A DNA stretch of 64,000 nt, from positions 62,001 to 126,000 of the forward strand of contig NZ_SKBU01000014.1 of NCBI RefSeq assembly GCF_004337705.1, in the 5' to 3' direction. The notes below the pieces were generated by a model. It was not told the origin of the DNA, made no database searches, and saw nothing but the letters and a program-made list of their open reading frames with translations. Both the position numbers and the translations under genes were made by a program. This stretch comes from Rubrobacter taiwanensis (GTDB taxonomy: Bacteria > Actinomycetota > Rubrobacteria > Rubrobacterales > Rubrobacteraceae). Shown here in pieces: positions 8,694 through 17,162 of the stretch (positions are counted from its first letter, which is position 1; every line of letters starts with the position of its first letter).

Positions 8694-9820
8694 CGGAAGA
8701 CACTCCTTAAACGGTCGAAGAACGAGCTGCCGCCCGTCCCGTTGTAGTTCTCCTCACCGCTGATGTTCTCGAACCTCCTCAACAGCTCCCGCTGCTCCTC
8801 AGTCAGATTCGTCGGTACCAGAACGTCCACCATTACCTTCAGATCACCACGCCCCGACCGGCGCAGCCGCGGCATCCCCTCAGCCTTGAGCCGGATGGTC
8901 GAACCCGGTTGCGTCCCCGGCTCTATCCTTACCTTCCGCTCGCCGTTCAACGTCTTTACCGGCTTCTCCGCCCCGAGCGCAGCCTCCGCAAACGTAACCT
9001 TCAAACGGTAGACGAGGTCGTCCCGGTCGCGGATGAGGTCGGGATCTTCCTTAACCTTCACCTTTACGTACATATCGCCTGAGCCGGCGCCGTAATCTCC
9101 GGCGTGTCCTGCTCCGGAGAGCCGGATCTGCATCCCGTCCTCGATGCCGGGCGGAATCTTGACCGTGCGCCTGATGCGTTCGGAGACGCGGCCCCCTCCC
9201 CCACAGTTCTCGCAGGTCTCCTCCACCATGCGCCCGCTGCCACCACACGTGGAACAGGTCTGGGTGCTCATGATCTGCCCCAGTAGCGTCTCCCGGACCG
9301 TGCGAATGATGCCGCTCCCCCCGCATCCCGGACAGGCCCGTAGCCGCTCGCCGCCAAGCCCGTTGCAGACCGGACAGACTCCTATAACATCAACCTCTAC
9401 TTCACGCTCAGTTCCAAAAGCAGCCTCGCGCAGGTCTATCTCCACCTCAGCCTCGACGTCGCCTCCGCGCCGCGCTTGCTGCCGGCGGGCGCCGCCGAAG
9501 AAGGAGTCTCCGAACCCTTCGCCGAAGAAGGCTTCGAAGATATCCTGGAAGCCGCCGCCGAACGGGTCGCCGGCACCGGCGCGTCCGGTACCGCGCGGGA
9601 CCTGGTGGCCGTATCTATCGTATGCCCGGCGGGCTTCCGGGTTAGAGAGCACCTCGTAGGCTTCGGTCAGTTCTTTGAAGCGCTCTTCGGCCTCGGGGTC
9701 TCCGGGGTTAGCGTCCGGGTGATGCTTGCGCGCCAGTCTGCGGTAAGCCTTCTTTATCTCCTGCTCCGAGGCTCCGCGGCTAACGCCCAGAACCTCGTAA
9801 TAATCGCGCTTGGCAGGCAT
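8690..9820 (-). CDS. dnaJ: Chaperone DnaJ
   Basis: DnaJ is the Hsp40 co-chaperone that stimulates DnaK. The 376-residue type I protein has the J domain (1-70, HPD at 34-36), a Gly/Phe-rich linker and four CxxCxGxG-type zinc repeats between about 149 and 215 (CPVC, CPGC, CSTC, CENC). A C-terminal substrate-binding region follows. Its ATG overlaps the hrcA stop (TAATG). dnaK and grpE are not in this window, so this is a dnaJ copy grouped with hrcA rather than a complete dnaK operon. Confidence 0.96.
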   Translation of the reverse strand: MPAKRDYYEVLGVSRGASEQEIKKAYRRLARKHHPDANPGDPEAEERFKELTEAYEVLSNPEARRAYDRYGHQVPRGTGRAGAGDPFGGGFQDIFEAFFGEGFGDSFFGGARRQQARRGGDVEAEVEIDLREAAFGTEREVEVDVIGVCPVCNGLGGERLRACPGCGGSGIIRTVRETLLGQIMSTQTCSTCGGSGRMVEETCENCGGGGRVSERIRRTVKIPPGIEDGMQIRLSGAGHAGDYGAGSGDMYVKVKVKEDPDLIRDRDDLVYRLKVTFAEAALGAEKPVKTLNGERKVRIEPGTQPGSTIRLKAEGMPRLRRSGRGDLKVMVDVLVPTNLTEEQRELLRRFENISGEENYNGTGGSSFFDRLRSVFR

Positions 9821-10842
9821 TAAAATCCGGTGCTGAGCCTATCTGTCAGGGTCTCTGCTGCGGAACGCACGGTAGAGATCGCCGAATCGTAATCCATCCG
9901 CTTCGGTCCGATGAGGCTCACCACGCCGTACGGGCGGTCGTTTACCTGGTAGGCGGCCGCCACGAGGCTGGTGTTGGAGAGCTTGTAGAAGCCGCTCTCC
10001 GAGCCGATGGCGACCACGACGTCGGTGCAACTGTTCGAGCGTTCCAGTGCTCGCTCCAGGACGTGCAGGAGCCACCGCCGCCGCTCGAAGATCTCGACTA
10101 TGGCCGCGAGGCTGGCGGAGTCCAGGTCGTCGAGCCGGGCCAGGAGGGCCGAGGCTCCCCTGACGAACAGGCCCCGGTCTTCGGAGCGCGCCAGCGCCTC
10201 TATAGTACCCATAACGGCCTGCACGACATCGGGATTGTAATCGGAGAGCAGTCGGCGGGCGGCCAGATCCAGCTCCAGATCCGGGTCCAGATACCGTCCT
10301 CCGATCCAGCCGTTCAGGGCCTGCACGATCTCGCGCAGCTCTTCGTCCCGGACCCGTTCCGGCAGTGTGACGACCGAGCTGGACACAACACCGCTCTCCA
10401 TCGAGATGATGAGCAGCACCGTGTTGGGCCGGAGCACCACGCAGTCCACGGAGGTAACCGTGTCGCCCAGCATTCCGGGGCCTGCGACCACCGCAAGAAG
10501 GCGGGTGACCCGGGACATGTCCTCCGAGATGCCGCGCAGCAGCTCGTCTAGATTGCCGTAGCTGTCCGCGGAGGTCTCGAACAGCCCGTCCCGCGGCCGC
10601 TCCCCGGTCATGAGGGTGTTGACGTAGTAGCGGTACCCCGCATCCGTGGGCACCCGACCGGCGGAGGTGTGCGGGTGGGTGAGCAGCCCCAGGCTCTCGA
10701 GCTGGTTCAGCTCGGCCCTGATGGTTGAGCTGCTCGCGTCCACGCTCTCCGTCAGAGCTCCGCTGCTGACCGGAGAGCCGGTCGCTATGTACAGTTCCAC
10801 CGTCTTTATGAGTATCCTGCGCTGCCTGCTGGAGAGCTCCAT
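9820..10842 (-). CDS. hrcA: Heat-inducible transcription repressor HrcA
   Basis: HrcA represses class I heat-shock genes by binding CIRCE elements. The 340-residue protein has the N-terminal winged helix ([17 protein letters not shown], then GSPVSS and [35 protein letters not shown]) and the C-terminal [15 protein letters not shown] segment typical of the family. It lies 26 nt after lepA and overlaps dnaJ by one base, a lepA-hrcA-dnaJ order common in several phyla. I see no CIRCE inverted repeat in front of it or in front of lepA. Confidence 0.95.
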   Translation of the reverse strand: MELSSRQRRILIKTVELYIATGSPVSSGALTESVDASSSTIRAELNQLESLGLLTHPHTSAGRVPTDAGYRYYVNTLMTGERPRDGLFETSADSYGNLDELLRGISEDMSRVTRLLAVVAGPGMLGDTVTSVDCVVLRPNTVLLIISMESGVVSSSVVTLPERVRDEELREIVQALNGWIGGRYLDPDLELDLAARRLLSDYNPDVVQAVMGTIEALARSEDRGLFVRGASALLARLDDLDSASLAAIVEIFERRRWLLHVLERALERSNSCTDVVVAIGSESGFYKLSNTSLVAAAYQVNDRPYGVVSLIGPKRMDYDSAISTVRSAAETLTDRLSTGF

Positions 10843-10868
10843 ACCGGCAGAAATTTTATCACAGGGAC

Positions 10869-12647
10869 CTATATCCTCAGCGCTGCCAGGAAGGCCTCCT
10901 GGGGTATCTCTACCTTACCCACCTGCTTCATGCGCCGCTTGCCCGCCTTCTGCTTCTCCAGCAGCTTGCGCTTGCGGGTGATGTCGCCACCGTAACATTT
11001 GGCGGTGACGTCCTTGCGGTAGGGGCGAACGTTCTCGCGGGCCACGATCCTCTTACCCACTGCCGCCTGCACCGGGACCTGGAACTGCTGGCGGGGTATG
11101 AGCTCCTTCAGCTTCTCCACCAGCGCCCGGCCTCGCTGCGCGGCCCGGTCTCTGGGGACTATCATCGAGAGTGCCTCCAGAGGATCCCCTGCGACCAGAA
11201 CCTCGACTTTGACCAGGTCCGCCGCCTGATATCCCCGCGGTTCGTAGTCGAAGGAGGCATACCCCCGGGTCCGGCTCTTGAGCGCGTCGAAGAAATCGGT
11301 GACCACCTCGGCCAGTGGGAGATCGTAGGTGAGTTGAACCCGCATGCTGGAGATATACTCCATCCCCACAGAGATGCCGCGCCGCTCGTGACAGAGCCCC
11401 ATCACCGCCCCCACATGCTCCTGGGGGCAGATGATAGTGGCTCGCACCACGGGCTCCCGGATCTCCTCGAAGAGGTCCGGGAGCTCGCTCGGGTTGGTGA
11501 TCTCCCGCTCTTCACCGTCCACTCTCACCTTGTACTTCACGTTCGGTATGGTGGCGATCAGCTCCAGCCCGAACTCGCGCTCCAGCCTCTCCTGAACGAT
11601 CTCCATGTGCAGCAGCCCGAGAAATCCGCATCTGAAACCGAATCCGAGCTGGGTATTCTCGGGCTCGAAGTGCAGGGCGGCGTCGTTCAGCTGCAGCCGG
11701 GCCAGAGCGTTGCGCAGTCGCTCGAAGTCGTCCGGATCCGTCGGGTAGAGGCCGCAGAAGACGGTGGGCGGGACCCGGGTGTACCCGGGCAGCGGCTCTT
11801 CGGCCGGGTCGTCGGCCCGGGTCACGGTATCGCCGACGCGCAGCGCCTCTATGTCTTTGAGACCCGCGACGATATATCCGACCTCGCCCGGCCGCAGCTC
11901 TTCCAGCGAGGTGGGTCTGGGCGAGTAGCAGCCGACCTCCAGCACCTCGAACCTCTCGTCGCTCCCGAACGCCCGGACCTCGTCGCCCTTGCGCAGCGCG
12001 CCGTCGAAGAGGCGCACCAGGGCGACGACGCCCCGGTAGGGGTCGTAGTAGGAGTCGAAGACGAGCGCGCGTGTCTTCTCTCCCGCGGCCTGCGGCGCCG
12101 GGATGCGGTCTACGATGGCGTTCAGGACCTCCCGGACGCCCTCGCCGGTCTTGGCAGAGATCTTGAGTATCTCGTCCTCTTCGACGCCGAGGAGCTCGGT
12201 GATCTCTTCGGTGACTGCTGCCACGTCGGCTATCGGGAGGTCTATCTTGTTTATGACGGGTATGATCTCCAGATCGTGCTCCATGGCGAGGTAGAGGTTC
12301 GCCAGCGTCTGGGCCTGGATGCCCTGGCTCGCGTCTATGACGAGCAGGGCGCCCTCGCAGGCGGCTATGGCGCGGGAGACCTCGTAGGCGAAGTCCACAT
12401 GCCCCGGGGTGTCTATGAGGTTGAGGGTCCACTCGCCGTCGGGGCGGTTGTAGAGGACCCGCACGGCCTGGGCCTTGATGGTTATCCCCCGCTCGCGCTC
12501 CAGATCCATCGTATCCAGGATCTGCTCCACCCGCTCCCGCTCCGGGACTGCATCGGTTATGTCCAGCAGGCGGTCCGCGAGGGTGCTCTTGCCGTGGTCT
12601 ATATGCGCGATTATGCAGAAGTTTCGTATGCGTTCCATCCCGGACAC
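10869..12647 (-). CDS. lepA: Elongation factor 4 (LepA)
   Basis: LepA is a ribosome-associated translational GTPase linked to 30S biogenesis and elongation under stress. The 592-residue product has [17 protein letters not shown] and NKIDLP in the G domain, followed by EF-G-like domains. It also has the LepA-specific C-terminal domain with [26 protein letters not shown]. The start may be the GTG at 12647 or the ATG three codons later ([14 protein letters not shown]). It diverges from rpsT and heads the hrcA-dnaJ-rsmE run. Confidence 0.97.
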   Translation of the reverse strand: MSGMERIRNFCIIAHIDHGKSTLADRLLDITDAVPERERVEQILDTMDLERERGITIKAQAVRVLYNRPDGEWTLNLIDTPGHVDFAYEVSRAIAACEGALLVIDASQGIQAQTLANLYLAMEHDLEIIPVINKIDLPIADVAAVTEEITELLGVEEDEILKISAKTGEGVREVLNAIVDRIPAPQAAGEKTRALVFDSYYDPYRGVVALVRLFDGALRKGDEVRAFGSDERFEVLEVGCYSPRPTSLEELRPGEVGYIVAGLKDIEALRVGDTVTRADDPAEEPLPGYTRVPPTVFCGLYPTDPDDFERLRNALARLQLNDAALHFEPENTQLGFGFRCGFLGLLHMEIVQERLEREFGLELIATIPNVKYKVRVDGEEREITNPSELPDLFEEIREPVVRATIICPQEHVGAVMGLCHERRGISVGMEYISSMRVQLTYDLPLAEVVTDFFDALKSRTRGYASFDYEPRGYQAADLVKVEVLVAGDPLEALSMIVPRDRAAQRGRALVEKLKELIPRQQFQVPVQAAVGKRIVARENVRPYRKDVTAKCYGGDITRKRKLLEKQKAGKRRMKQVGKVEIPQEAFLAALRI

Positions 12648-12694
12648 GGCAGAGATTTTACCATCGCGGGCGGTCCGAGCGGCGCGCCGCGAGA

Positions 12695-12723
12695 TTGCCT
12701 CTCCTCTCCCCGTATGCTTAAAT
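12695..12723 (+). promoter_or_regulatory. Candidate promoter for rpsT
   Basis: TTGCCT (-35) is followed after 17 nt by TTAAAT (-10), giving a leader of about 38 nt to the rpsT GTG. Each hexamer matches the sigma-70-type consensus at about four of six positions. A second pair, TTGTGC with TATAGA near 12748, would start transcription inside the ribosome-binding site, so I prefer the upstream one. Tentative. Confidence 0.4.
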
Positions 12724-12768
12724 TTGTGCCCGGTTGTGCGGAAGTGATATAGAAGAAGGGAGTTTTAG

Positions 12769-13026
12769 GTGCCAGCACCATCTAAGCGAGACAAGCAGAG
12801 CCGCAAGAGGTACGAGCGCAACCGGGCGGTGCAATCCCGGCTGAGAAACATCTCCAAGAACTTCTACCGGGCTCTTGAGAGCGGGGACGAGGAGCGGGCC
12901 CGGAAGCTCAGGGAGGAATCGCAGAAGCTCTTCGACAAGGCGGCCTCCAAGGGCATCATTCATCCCAACAAGGCTGCGCGCAAGGTCAGCCGCCTTACGC
13001 GAGCCCTCAGCCGGAGAGCTTCATAA
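12769..13026 (+). CDS. rpsT: 30S ribosomal protein S20
   Basis: S20 is a primary 16S rRNA-binding protein of the small subunit. The 85-residue basic, helical product begins PAPSKRDKQSRKRYERN and contains the conserved SKGIIHPNKAARKVSRLTR region. The start is a GTG with a GAAGGGAG ribosome-binding site 6 nt upstream. It is the only plus-strand gene in the first 34 kb. Its last 20 nt overlap the convergent holA gene. Confidence 0.96.
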   Translation: MPAPSKRDKQSRKRYERNRAVQSRLRNISKNFYRALESGDEERARKLREESQKLFDKAASKGIIHPNKAARKVSRLTRALSRRAS

Positions 13027-13927
13027 CGGCCAGCTCCACCTGTAGTTCGGGCCGGAGGGCGCTGGCGCCTTTGAGCCCCCGCTCGAGCTCCAAAACCACC
13101 GTCAGGGATTCCTCCAGCTTCTCTTCGCCGATCTTTTGAGACTGCTCCTCGAGCTTGCGGGCCACGAACGGCGGTACTCCGAGCCTCCGGGCGACTTCCT
13201 GCCGGGGTGTGCCCCGGGCGTAGAGCGCCTTTGCCCGGGCGAGCAGATCGAACTGCCGCCGCACCATGAAGGTGAGGCGCAGCGGCGGCTCCCCCGCCGA
13301 AAAGAGGCGTTCCAGAAGGCTTAAGAGCGTGTGCCGGTCGCCAGAGGCCAGCGCATCCACAAACGAGAAGATGTCGGCTTCGAGGTTCGGGGCGCAAAGA
13401 GCCTCCACGTCCTCCAACGTGGCCTCCCCGGCCTCCCGGTAGAGGGCCAGCTTCTCTATCTCGCGCGCGAGCCGGAGCTTGTCCTCCGAGCAGCGGGCGG
13501 CGAGCTCCCGGGCGACCTCCTGCGACAACCGGATCCCCTGCTCCCGCGCGTACCTCACGACCCACTTCAGAAGCTCTTTCCCGGCAGGCCGGGAGAGGGT
13601 GTGCACCTCTCCGGCACGCTTCGCGGCGGCCAGCAGGCGCTCCCGGGACCCGAGCCTCTCTCCGAGCAAGACGAGATCTGTGTCCGGTGCAGGGTTTTCG
13701 AGGTAGCCTGCCAGCAGGGCCTTCTGGTGCGCGCTCCAGGCATCAAGTCTCCGAACGACGACGAAGTTTCCCTCCCCGAAGAGGTTGCCCGAGTTGCAGG
13801 CCGAGATCACCTCCTCCGGACCGGTCTCGGAGGCGTCCACGCTCCGGACCGCGCGTCCTCGACTCAGCTTCTCTACGCTGCGGGCCTTGCGCTCCTCGTC
13901 GTCGCCCAGCAGAAGGTATACGGCCAT
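13007..13927 (-). CDS. holA: DNA polymerase III subunit delta
   Basis: HolA is the clamp-loader delta subunit that opens the beta clamp. The 306-residue protein starts MAVYLLLGDDEERK and shows the family's degenerate AAA+ fold, for example TDLVLLGERL and KELLKWVVRYAREQGIRL. The C-terminal helical collar domain carries the LTFMVRRQFDLLARAKAL segment. The neighbouring comEC/comEA upstream is a very common gene order. Its 3' end overlaps rpsT tail to tail by 20 nt. Confidence 0.92.
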   Translation of the reverse strand: MAVYLLLGDDEERKARSVEKLSRGRAVRSVDASETGPEEVISACNSGNLFGEGNFVVVRRLDAWSAHQKALLAGYLENPAPDTDLVLLGERLGSRERLLAAAKRAGEVHTLSRPAGKELLKWVVRYAREQGIRLSQEVARELAARCSEDKLRLAREIEKLALYREAGEATLEDVEALCAPNLEADIFSFVDALASGDRHTLLSLLERLFSAGEPPLRLTFMVRRQFDLLARAKALYARGTPRQEVARRLGVPPFVARKLEEQSQKIGEEKLEESLTVVLELERGLKGASALRPELQVELAVMKLSG

Positions 13928-13945
13928 AAGATGTATTCTAATCGC

Positions 13946-15535
13946 TCAGAGGACCGCCATCGCCAGCCAGAGCGCAGCCCAGAAGACCAGAAGCCCGCCG
14001 ATAGCCGGCCAGCGCTCCTCGGGCAGCGCGCTCGCGGCGGCTGCCGCGGGCGCGCAAGCCACGTAGAAGAGAACGGCGAGCGCAAGGTCGGCGTTTGCGG
14101 TCTCCACGGCGGCGAACGGCAGCGAGGCGAGAAGCTCGGCGGTCCGCCACATCACGCTCACGAGGAATCCGTTCGCGGAGTTCACCGGGTATGCGAGCGC
14201 GGGCAGCAGATTGCCGGTCAAGACCCCGCACAGCCCGAGCGTCAGGATCGGGGCGGCGAGCGGCACGGCGACGAGGTTGGTGATCACACCGACCACCGGC
14301 ACCTCGCCGAAACTGGTGGCGATTATGGGGGCGGTCGCTATCTGGGCGGCGAGCGAGATGGACATCAGCCGGGAGAGCGGCTCCTGCCCGGCCGGAAGCG
14401 GCCGCAGGACCGTGCGCTTGAGGAACGCTTGCAGGGGTTTTCGCAGGAGCAGGATGCCGAACACCGCCGCTACGGAGAGCTGAAACCCGGTGCTGTAGAT
14501 GAGCATCGGATTCCAGGCCAGAACCAGTGCCAGCATGCACGTCATGAAGTGCAGCGGTGAGATCCCGCGCTTCAGGAGCGGTGCCAGCAGCACGAAGCTC
14601 GCGATCACGCCGGCCCGGATGGCCGACGGCGGCGCGCCGGCTACCACGACGTAGACCCACACCAACGCCAGAGTTGCGGCGTTGCGCGTAGCGAGGGGCA
14701 GCGCGAGCGCCCGGAGGGCGAAGTAAGAAGCGGTCGCCAGCACGGCGACGTGCATGCCAGAGATGGCCAGTATGTGCGCTATTCCGGAACGCCGGAATGC
14801 GTCCTGCATCTCATCCGGGATGCGGCTGCGGTCCCCGATGAGTATTCCCCGCACCATGGAGGCCTCTTCGGACCGCATTCCGTGGCTGAGCGCGGCGTCG
14901 GTACGGCGGTGCACCTGCCCGATCCAACCCCGCCCCTCGTCCACCGGCCAGACGCCGGAGGCCCGTATCTCGGCCGAGACTCCCCGGGTGCGCAGGTGGC
15001 GAGCGTAATCGAACTCGCCGCCCGAATCCGGGACAACGATCTCTCCATCCACCCTCACCCGGTCGCCCACGCCCGCCCGCAGGTCGAAGGCTCTGATCTG
15101 CACCTTACCGCCCCGGACCAGCTCCCGATCCCCCAGCCACAGATGTTCCACCCGCAGCTCGGCTCTGTTGCCCGCTCCCGAAGGAACGGGCGGTGAGGCT
15201 ACGGTCCCGACCGCGACGACCTCTCCCGGTTCCAGGGCGGCGAGCTCGGCCAGCGGATCCCGCGCCGCCGCATGTAGATAGGCTATACCGGCTCCGGCGG
15301 CGACGAAGAGCGGACAGAGCAGCCCCATGAGCCGCCATCCACGGGGCAGCAGCGAGCTCCAGATTGCCGAGCCCGCGCAGATCAGCAGCGAGCCCAGCAC
15401 CAGCGCAGAGGCGAACGGAGGAACCACCGTCCCGGCGACGATCCCGGATGCGAGCGCCACAGCCCAGAGGTCCAGCCGGATCGGCGGGGAGAGATCCAGA
15501 TCGAGCCGGACGCGCCGGCTCTCAGAGGTCCGCAT
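13946..15535 (-). CDS. comEC: ComEC-family DNA-uptake channel protein, without beta-lactamase-like domain
   Basis: ComEC forms the inner-membrane channel for single-stranded DNA during transformation. The 529-residue product has N-terminal membrane segments (25-75), a soluble OB-fold region (about 85-190) and the competence domain with the hallmark ILIGDRSRIPDEMQDAF and HILAISGMHVAVL. About ten further membrane helices follow. It stops right after the last membrane helices, so the C-terminal metallo-beta-lactamase-like nuclease domain of full-length ComEC (usually about 750 residues in total) is absent. The start overlaps comEA by 14 nt. Confidence 0.92.
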   Translation of the reverse strand: MRTSESRRVRLDLDLSPPIRLDLWAVALASGIVAGTVVPPFASALVLGSLLICAGSAIWSSLLPRGWRLMGLLCPLFVAAGAGIAYLHAAARDPLAELAALEPGEVVAVGTVASPPVPSGAGNRAELRVEHLWLGDRELVRGGKVQIRAFDLRAGVGDRVRVDGEIVVPDSGGEFDYARHLRTRGVSAEIRASGVWPVDEGRGWIGQVHRRTDAALSHGMRSEEASMVRGILIGDRSRIPDEMQDAFRRSGIAHILAISGMHVAVLATASYFALRALALPLATRNAATLALVWVYVVVAGAPPSAIRAGVIASFVLLAPLLKRGISPLHFMTCMLALVLAWNPMLIYSTGFQLSVAAVFGILLLRKPLQAFLKRTVLRPLPAGQEPLSRLMSISLAAQIATAPIIATSFGEVPVVGVITNLVAVPLAAPILTLGLCGVLTGNLLPALAYPVNSANGFLVSVMWRTAELLASLPFAAVETANADLALAVLFYVACAPAAAAASALPEERWPAIGGLLVFWAALWLAMAVL

Positions 15536-15938
15536 ACGGCCGGATCTTCTCCAGCGTCTTGGGACCGATCCCGGAGACGTTCTCCAGCTCCTCCAGCGAA
15601 CGGAACGCGCCGTGGGTCTGGCGGTACTCGATTATGCGCTCGGCGAGCGCCGGGCCGATCCCCGGCAGTTCCTGCAGCTCTTCCGAGGTGGCGGTGTTTA
15701 TGCGGACTATGACCGGAGGCTGAGCGTCCGCCGCGACCTCCTGCAGCGGAGCGTTGTAGACCGTCTTCGGTGCGCTCCCGGAGATGTGGGAAGCGTAGAA
15801 GGCCCCGCCGAGCAGCACGCTCACCACCGCGAGCGCCACGAGCACCTGCGGCCGGTTGCGCCGCAGGTATCCCGCAGCGCCGGCCCCTTCTTTCTCTCCG
15901 CGCCGGGTTGTAAGGGACTCGAATCTGTTGCGGTACAT
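15522..15938 (-). CDS. comEA: ComEA-type helix-hairpin-helix DNA receptor
   Basis: ComEA is the membrane-anchored DNA-binding receptor that passes DNA to ComEC. The 138-residue protein has a basic N-terminus, one membrane anchor (about 32-50), a linker, and a C-terminal helix-hairpin-helix domain. That domain carries VRINTATSEELQELPGIGP and a second hairpin, ENVSGIGPKTLEKI. The SLBB domain found in some ComEA proteins is absent or very short. It is cotranscribed with comEC; together with type IV pilus genes elsewhere it would support natural competence. Confidence 0.93.
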   Translation of the reverse strand: MYRNRFESLTTRRGEKEGAGAAGYLRRNRPQVLVALAVVSVLLGGAFYASHISGSAPKTVYNAPLQEVAADAQPPVIVRINTATSEELQELPGIGPALAERIIEYRQTHGAFRSLEELENVSGIGPKTLEKIRPYADL

Positions 15939-15978
15939 TCCGCAACAGGTATCGGAAGGAAGACGGGGAAACTTTAGT

Positions 15979-15991
15979 TCCGGCAGCCGGA
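15979..15991 (-). terminator. Weak hairpin after tRNA-Ala
   Basis: TCCGG-CTG-CCGGA forms a 5-bp stem with a 3-nt loop about 10 nt beyond the tRNA 3' end on the minus strand, followed by ACTAAAGTTT. It could end or process the tRNA transcript before comEA. The stem is short and the T-tract poor. Confidence 0.3.
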
Positions 15992-16001
15992 GGGTGTGCA
16001 G

Positions 16002-16074
16002 TGGAGCCGACGGGACTCGAACCCGTGACCTCCACGCTGCCAGCGTGGCGCTCTCCCAACTGAGCTACGGCCCC
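16002..16074 (-). tRNA. tRNA-Ala (anticodon GGC)
   Basis: The 73-nt sequence folds as a cloverleaf: acceptor GGGGCCG pairs with CGGCTCC, including the G3-U70 wobble that is the identity element of alanine tRNA. The D arm is TAGCTCAGTTGGGAGAGC. The anticodon stem CCACG/CGTGG carries loop CTGGCAG (anticodon GGC), and the T arm contains GGGTTCGAGTCCC. The discriminator base is A and CCA is not encoded. It reads GCC/GCU alanine codons, GCC being prominent in this GC-rich genome. Confidence 0.96.
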
Positions 16075-16091
16075 TCTCGGGCGCTCGCAAG

Positions 16092-16120
16092 AGTATATTA
16101 ACTGGGCGGCAGAGTGTCAA
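16092..16120 (-). promoter_or_regulatory. Promoter of tRNA-Ala(GGC)
   Basis: A consensus TTGACA (-35) overlaps the rsfS stop codon. It is followed by a 17-nt spacer and TATACT (-10), placing the transcript start about 12 nt before the tRNA 5' end. One of the best sigma-70-type promoters in the window. Confidence 0.8.
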
Positions 16121-16518
16121 CGCGCCCGGGCTTCACCGCTCCAGCGCTCCTGAGGGGCGCTCTTCCAGAGCGACTCCAGCCGGTAGTAGTCCCGGGCCTC
16201 GTCGGTGAAGATATGCACCACCACGTCCAGAAAGTCCAGGCTGGTCCAGCTCGTTCCCTCGGGAATCCGCCGCGACGCGGGCCGGTAGCCCTCGCCGCTC
16301 ATGCGCTCCAGAACCTCCTCCACGATCCGCCGCGTCTGCCGCTCGGTCTCGGCGCTGGCGATCACGAAATAGTCCGTATAGGAGGCGAACTCCCGCATGT
16401 CGATGATCACAACGTCGTTGGCGAACATATCGCTCGCCGCCTGAGCCGCCGTGACGGCCATATGGTAGGTAAGCTCTTCCGCTTCCCGGTTATTGGTGGC
16501 GAACTCGTCGCGGGTCAA
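16117..16518 (-). CDS. rsfS: Ribosomal silencing factor RsfS
   Basis: RsfS binds L14 on the 50S subunit and blocks 30S joining when nutrients fall. The 133-residue product has the family core: DVVIIDMREFASYTDYFVIASAETERQ near 35-61, then SWTSLDFLDVVVHIFTDEARDYYRLESLW. The TTG start at 16518 overlaps the nadD stop (TTGA) and has AGGAG 9 nt upstream. nadD-rsfS is a widespread pairing. Confidence 0.95.
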   Translation of the reverse strand: MTRDEFATNNREAEELTYHMAVTAAQAASDMFANDVVIIDMREFASYTDYFVIASAETERQTRRIVEEVLERMSGEGYRPASRRIPEGTSWTSLDFLDVVVHIFTDEARDYYRLESLWKSAPQERWSGEARAR

Positions 16519-17162
16519 GGTATCTGACTCCTGTTCAAGCTCTCGCTCCTTTCAACACGCTCCTCCAGGCTGTATATTCCCCGTTTCTCGATGATCCTGT
16601 ACACGGGCTCGGGGACCATGTACCGGATGCTCCTTCCCCGTGCCCGCCGGGAGCGGATCTCGGTCGAGGATATGTCTATCCGCGAACACTCCACGGGGAG
16701 TATGCGGTGGAAGTTCCGCAGCTCCTCGGCCAGGTGGTTCAGGGCCGAGAGGTCGTAGCCGGGCCGGGTCGCGGCGACCATGACGGCCTCTTCAAGCAGC
16801 CGGTCCGGATCTTTCCAGGTCAGCAGGTCGCACACCGCATCGGCCCCGCTGATGAAATACCACTCTCCGTCCCCGTATTTCTCCTTGAGAGCGATCGTGG
16901 TGTCCACGCTGTACATGGGCCCGCCGGCCTCCACCTCCAGGCTCTCGACCACGAACCGGGGATTGCCACGAACGGCCTCCCGCACCATCTCCAGCCGGTC
17001 CCAGGCGCCGGCCTGAACGCTCTCGGCCGCCTTGTGCGGAGGCATGCCGCTCGGCACGAAGAGCACCCGCTCAAGTCCCAGAGCGTCGGACACCTGCTCG
17101 GCTATGATCAGATGCCCGACGTGGACGGGATCGAACGTACCGCCGAAGATCCCGACCCTCAC
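16515..17162 (-). CDS. nadD: Nicotinate-nucleotide adenylyltransferase
   Basis: NadD adenylylates nicotinate mononucleotide in NAD synthesis. The 215-residue product begins VGIFGGTFDPVHVGHLIIAE with the nucleotidyltransferase HxGH motif (HVGH). It also has PSGMPPHK and the C-terminal ISSTEIRSRRARGRSIRYMVP signature. The GTG start overlaps the obgE stop (GTGA), so obgE-nadD-rsfS are translationally coupled. Confidence 0.96.
   Translation of the reverse strand: MRVGIFGGTFDPVHVGHLIIAEQVSDALGLERVLFVPSGMPPHKAAESVQAGAWDRLEMVREAVRGNPRFVVESLEVEAGGPMYSVDTTIALKEKYGDGEWYFISGADAVCDLLTWKDPDRLLEEAVMVAATRPGYDLSALNHLAEELRNFHRILPVECSRIDISSTEIRSRRARGRSIRYMVPEPVYRIIEKRGIYSLEERVERSESLNRSQIP

Noticed and set aside
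10843-10868. CIRCE element in front of hrcA
   Set aside because: The 26-nt gap is too short and contains no TTAGCACTC/GAGTGCTAA repeat; none is in front of lepA either.
11334-12752. Long plus-strand open frame opposite lepA
   Set aside because: Antisense shadow; lepA is unambiguous and the frame has no own ribosome-binding site or domain.
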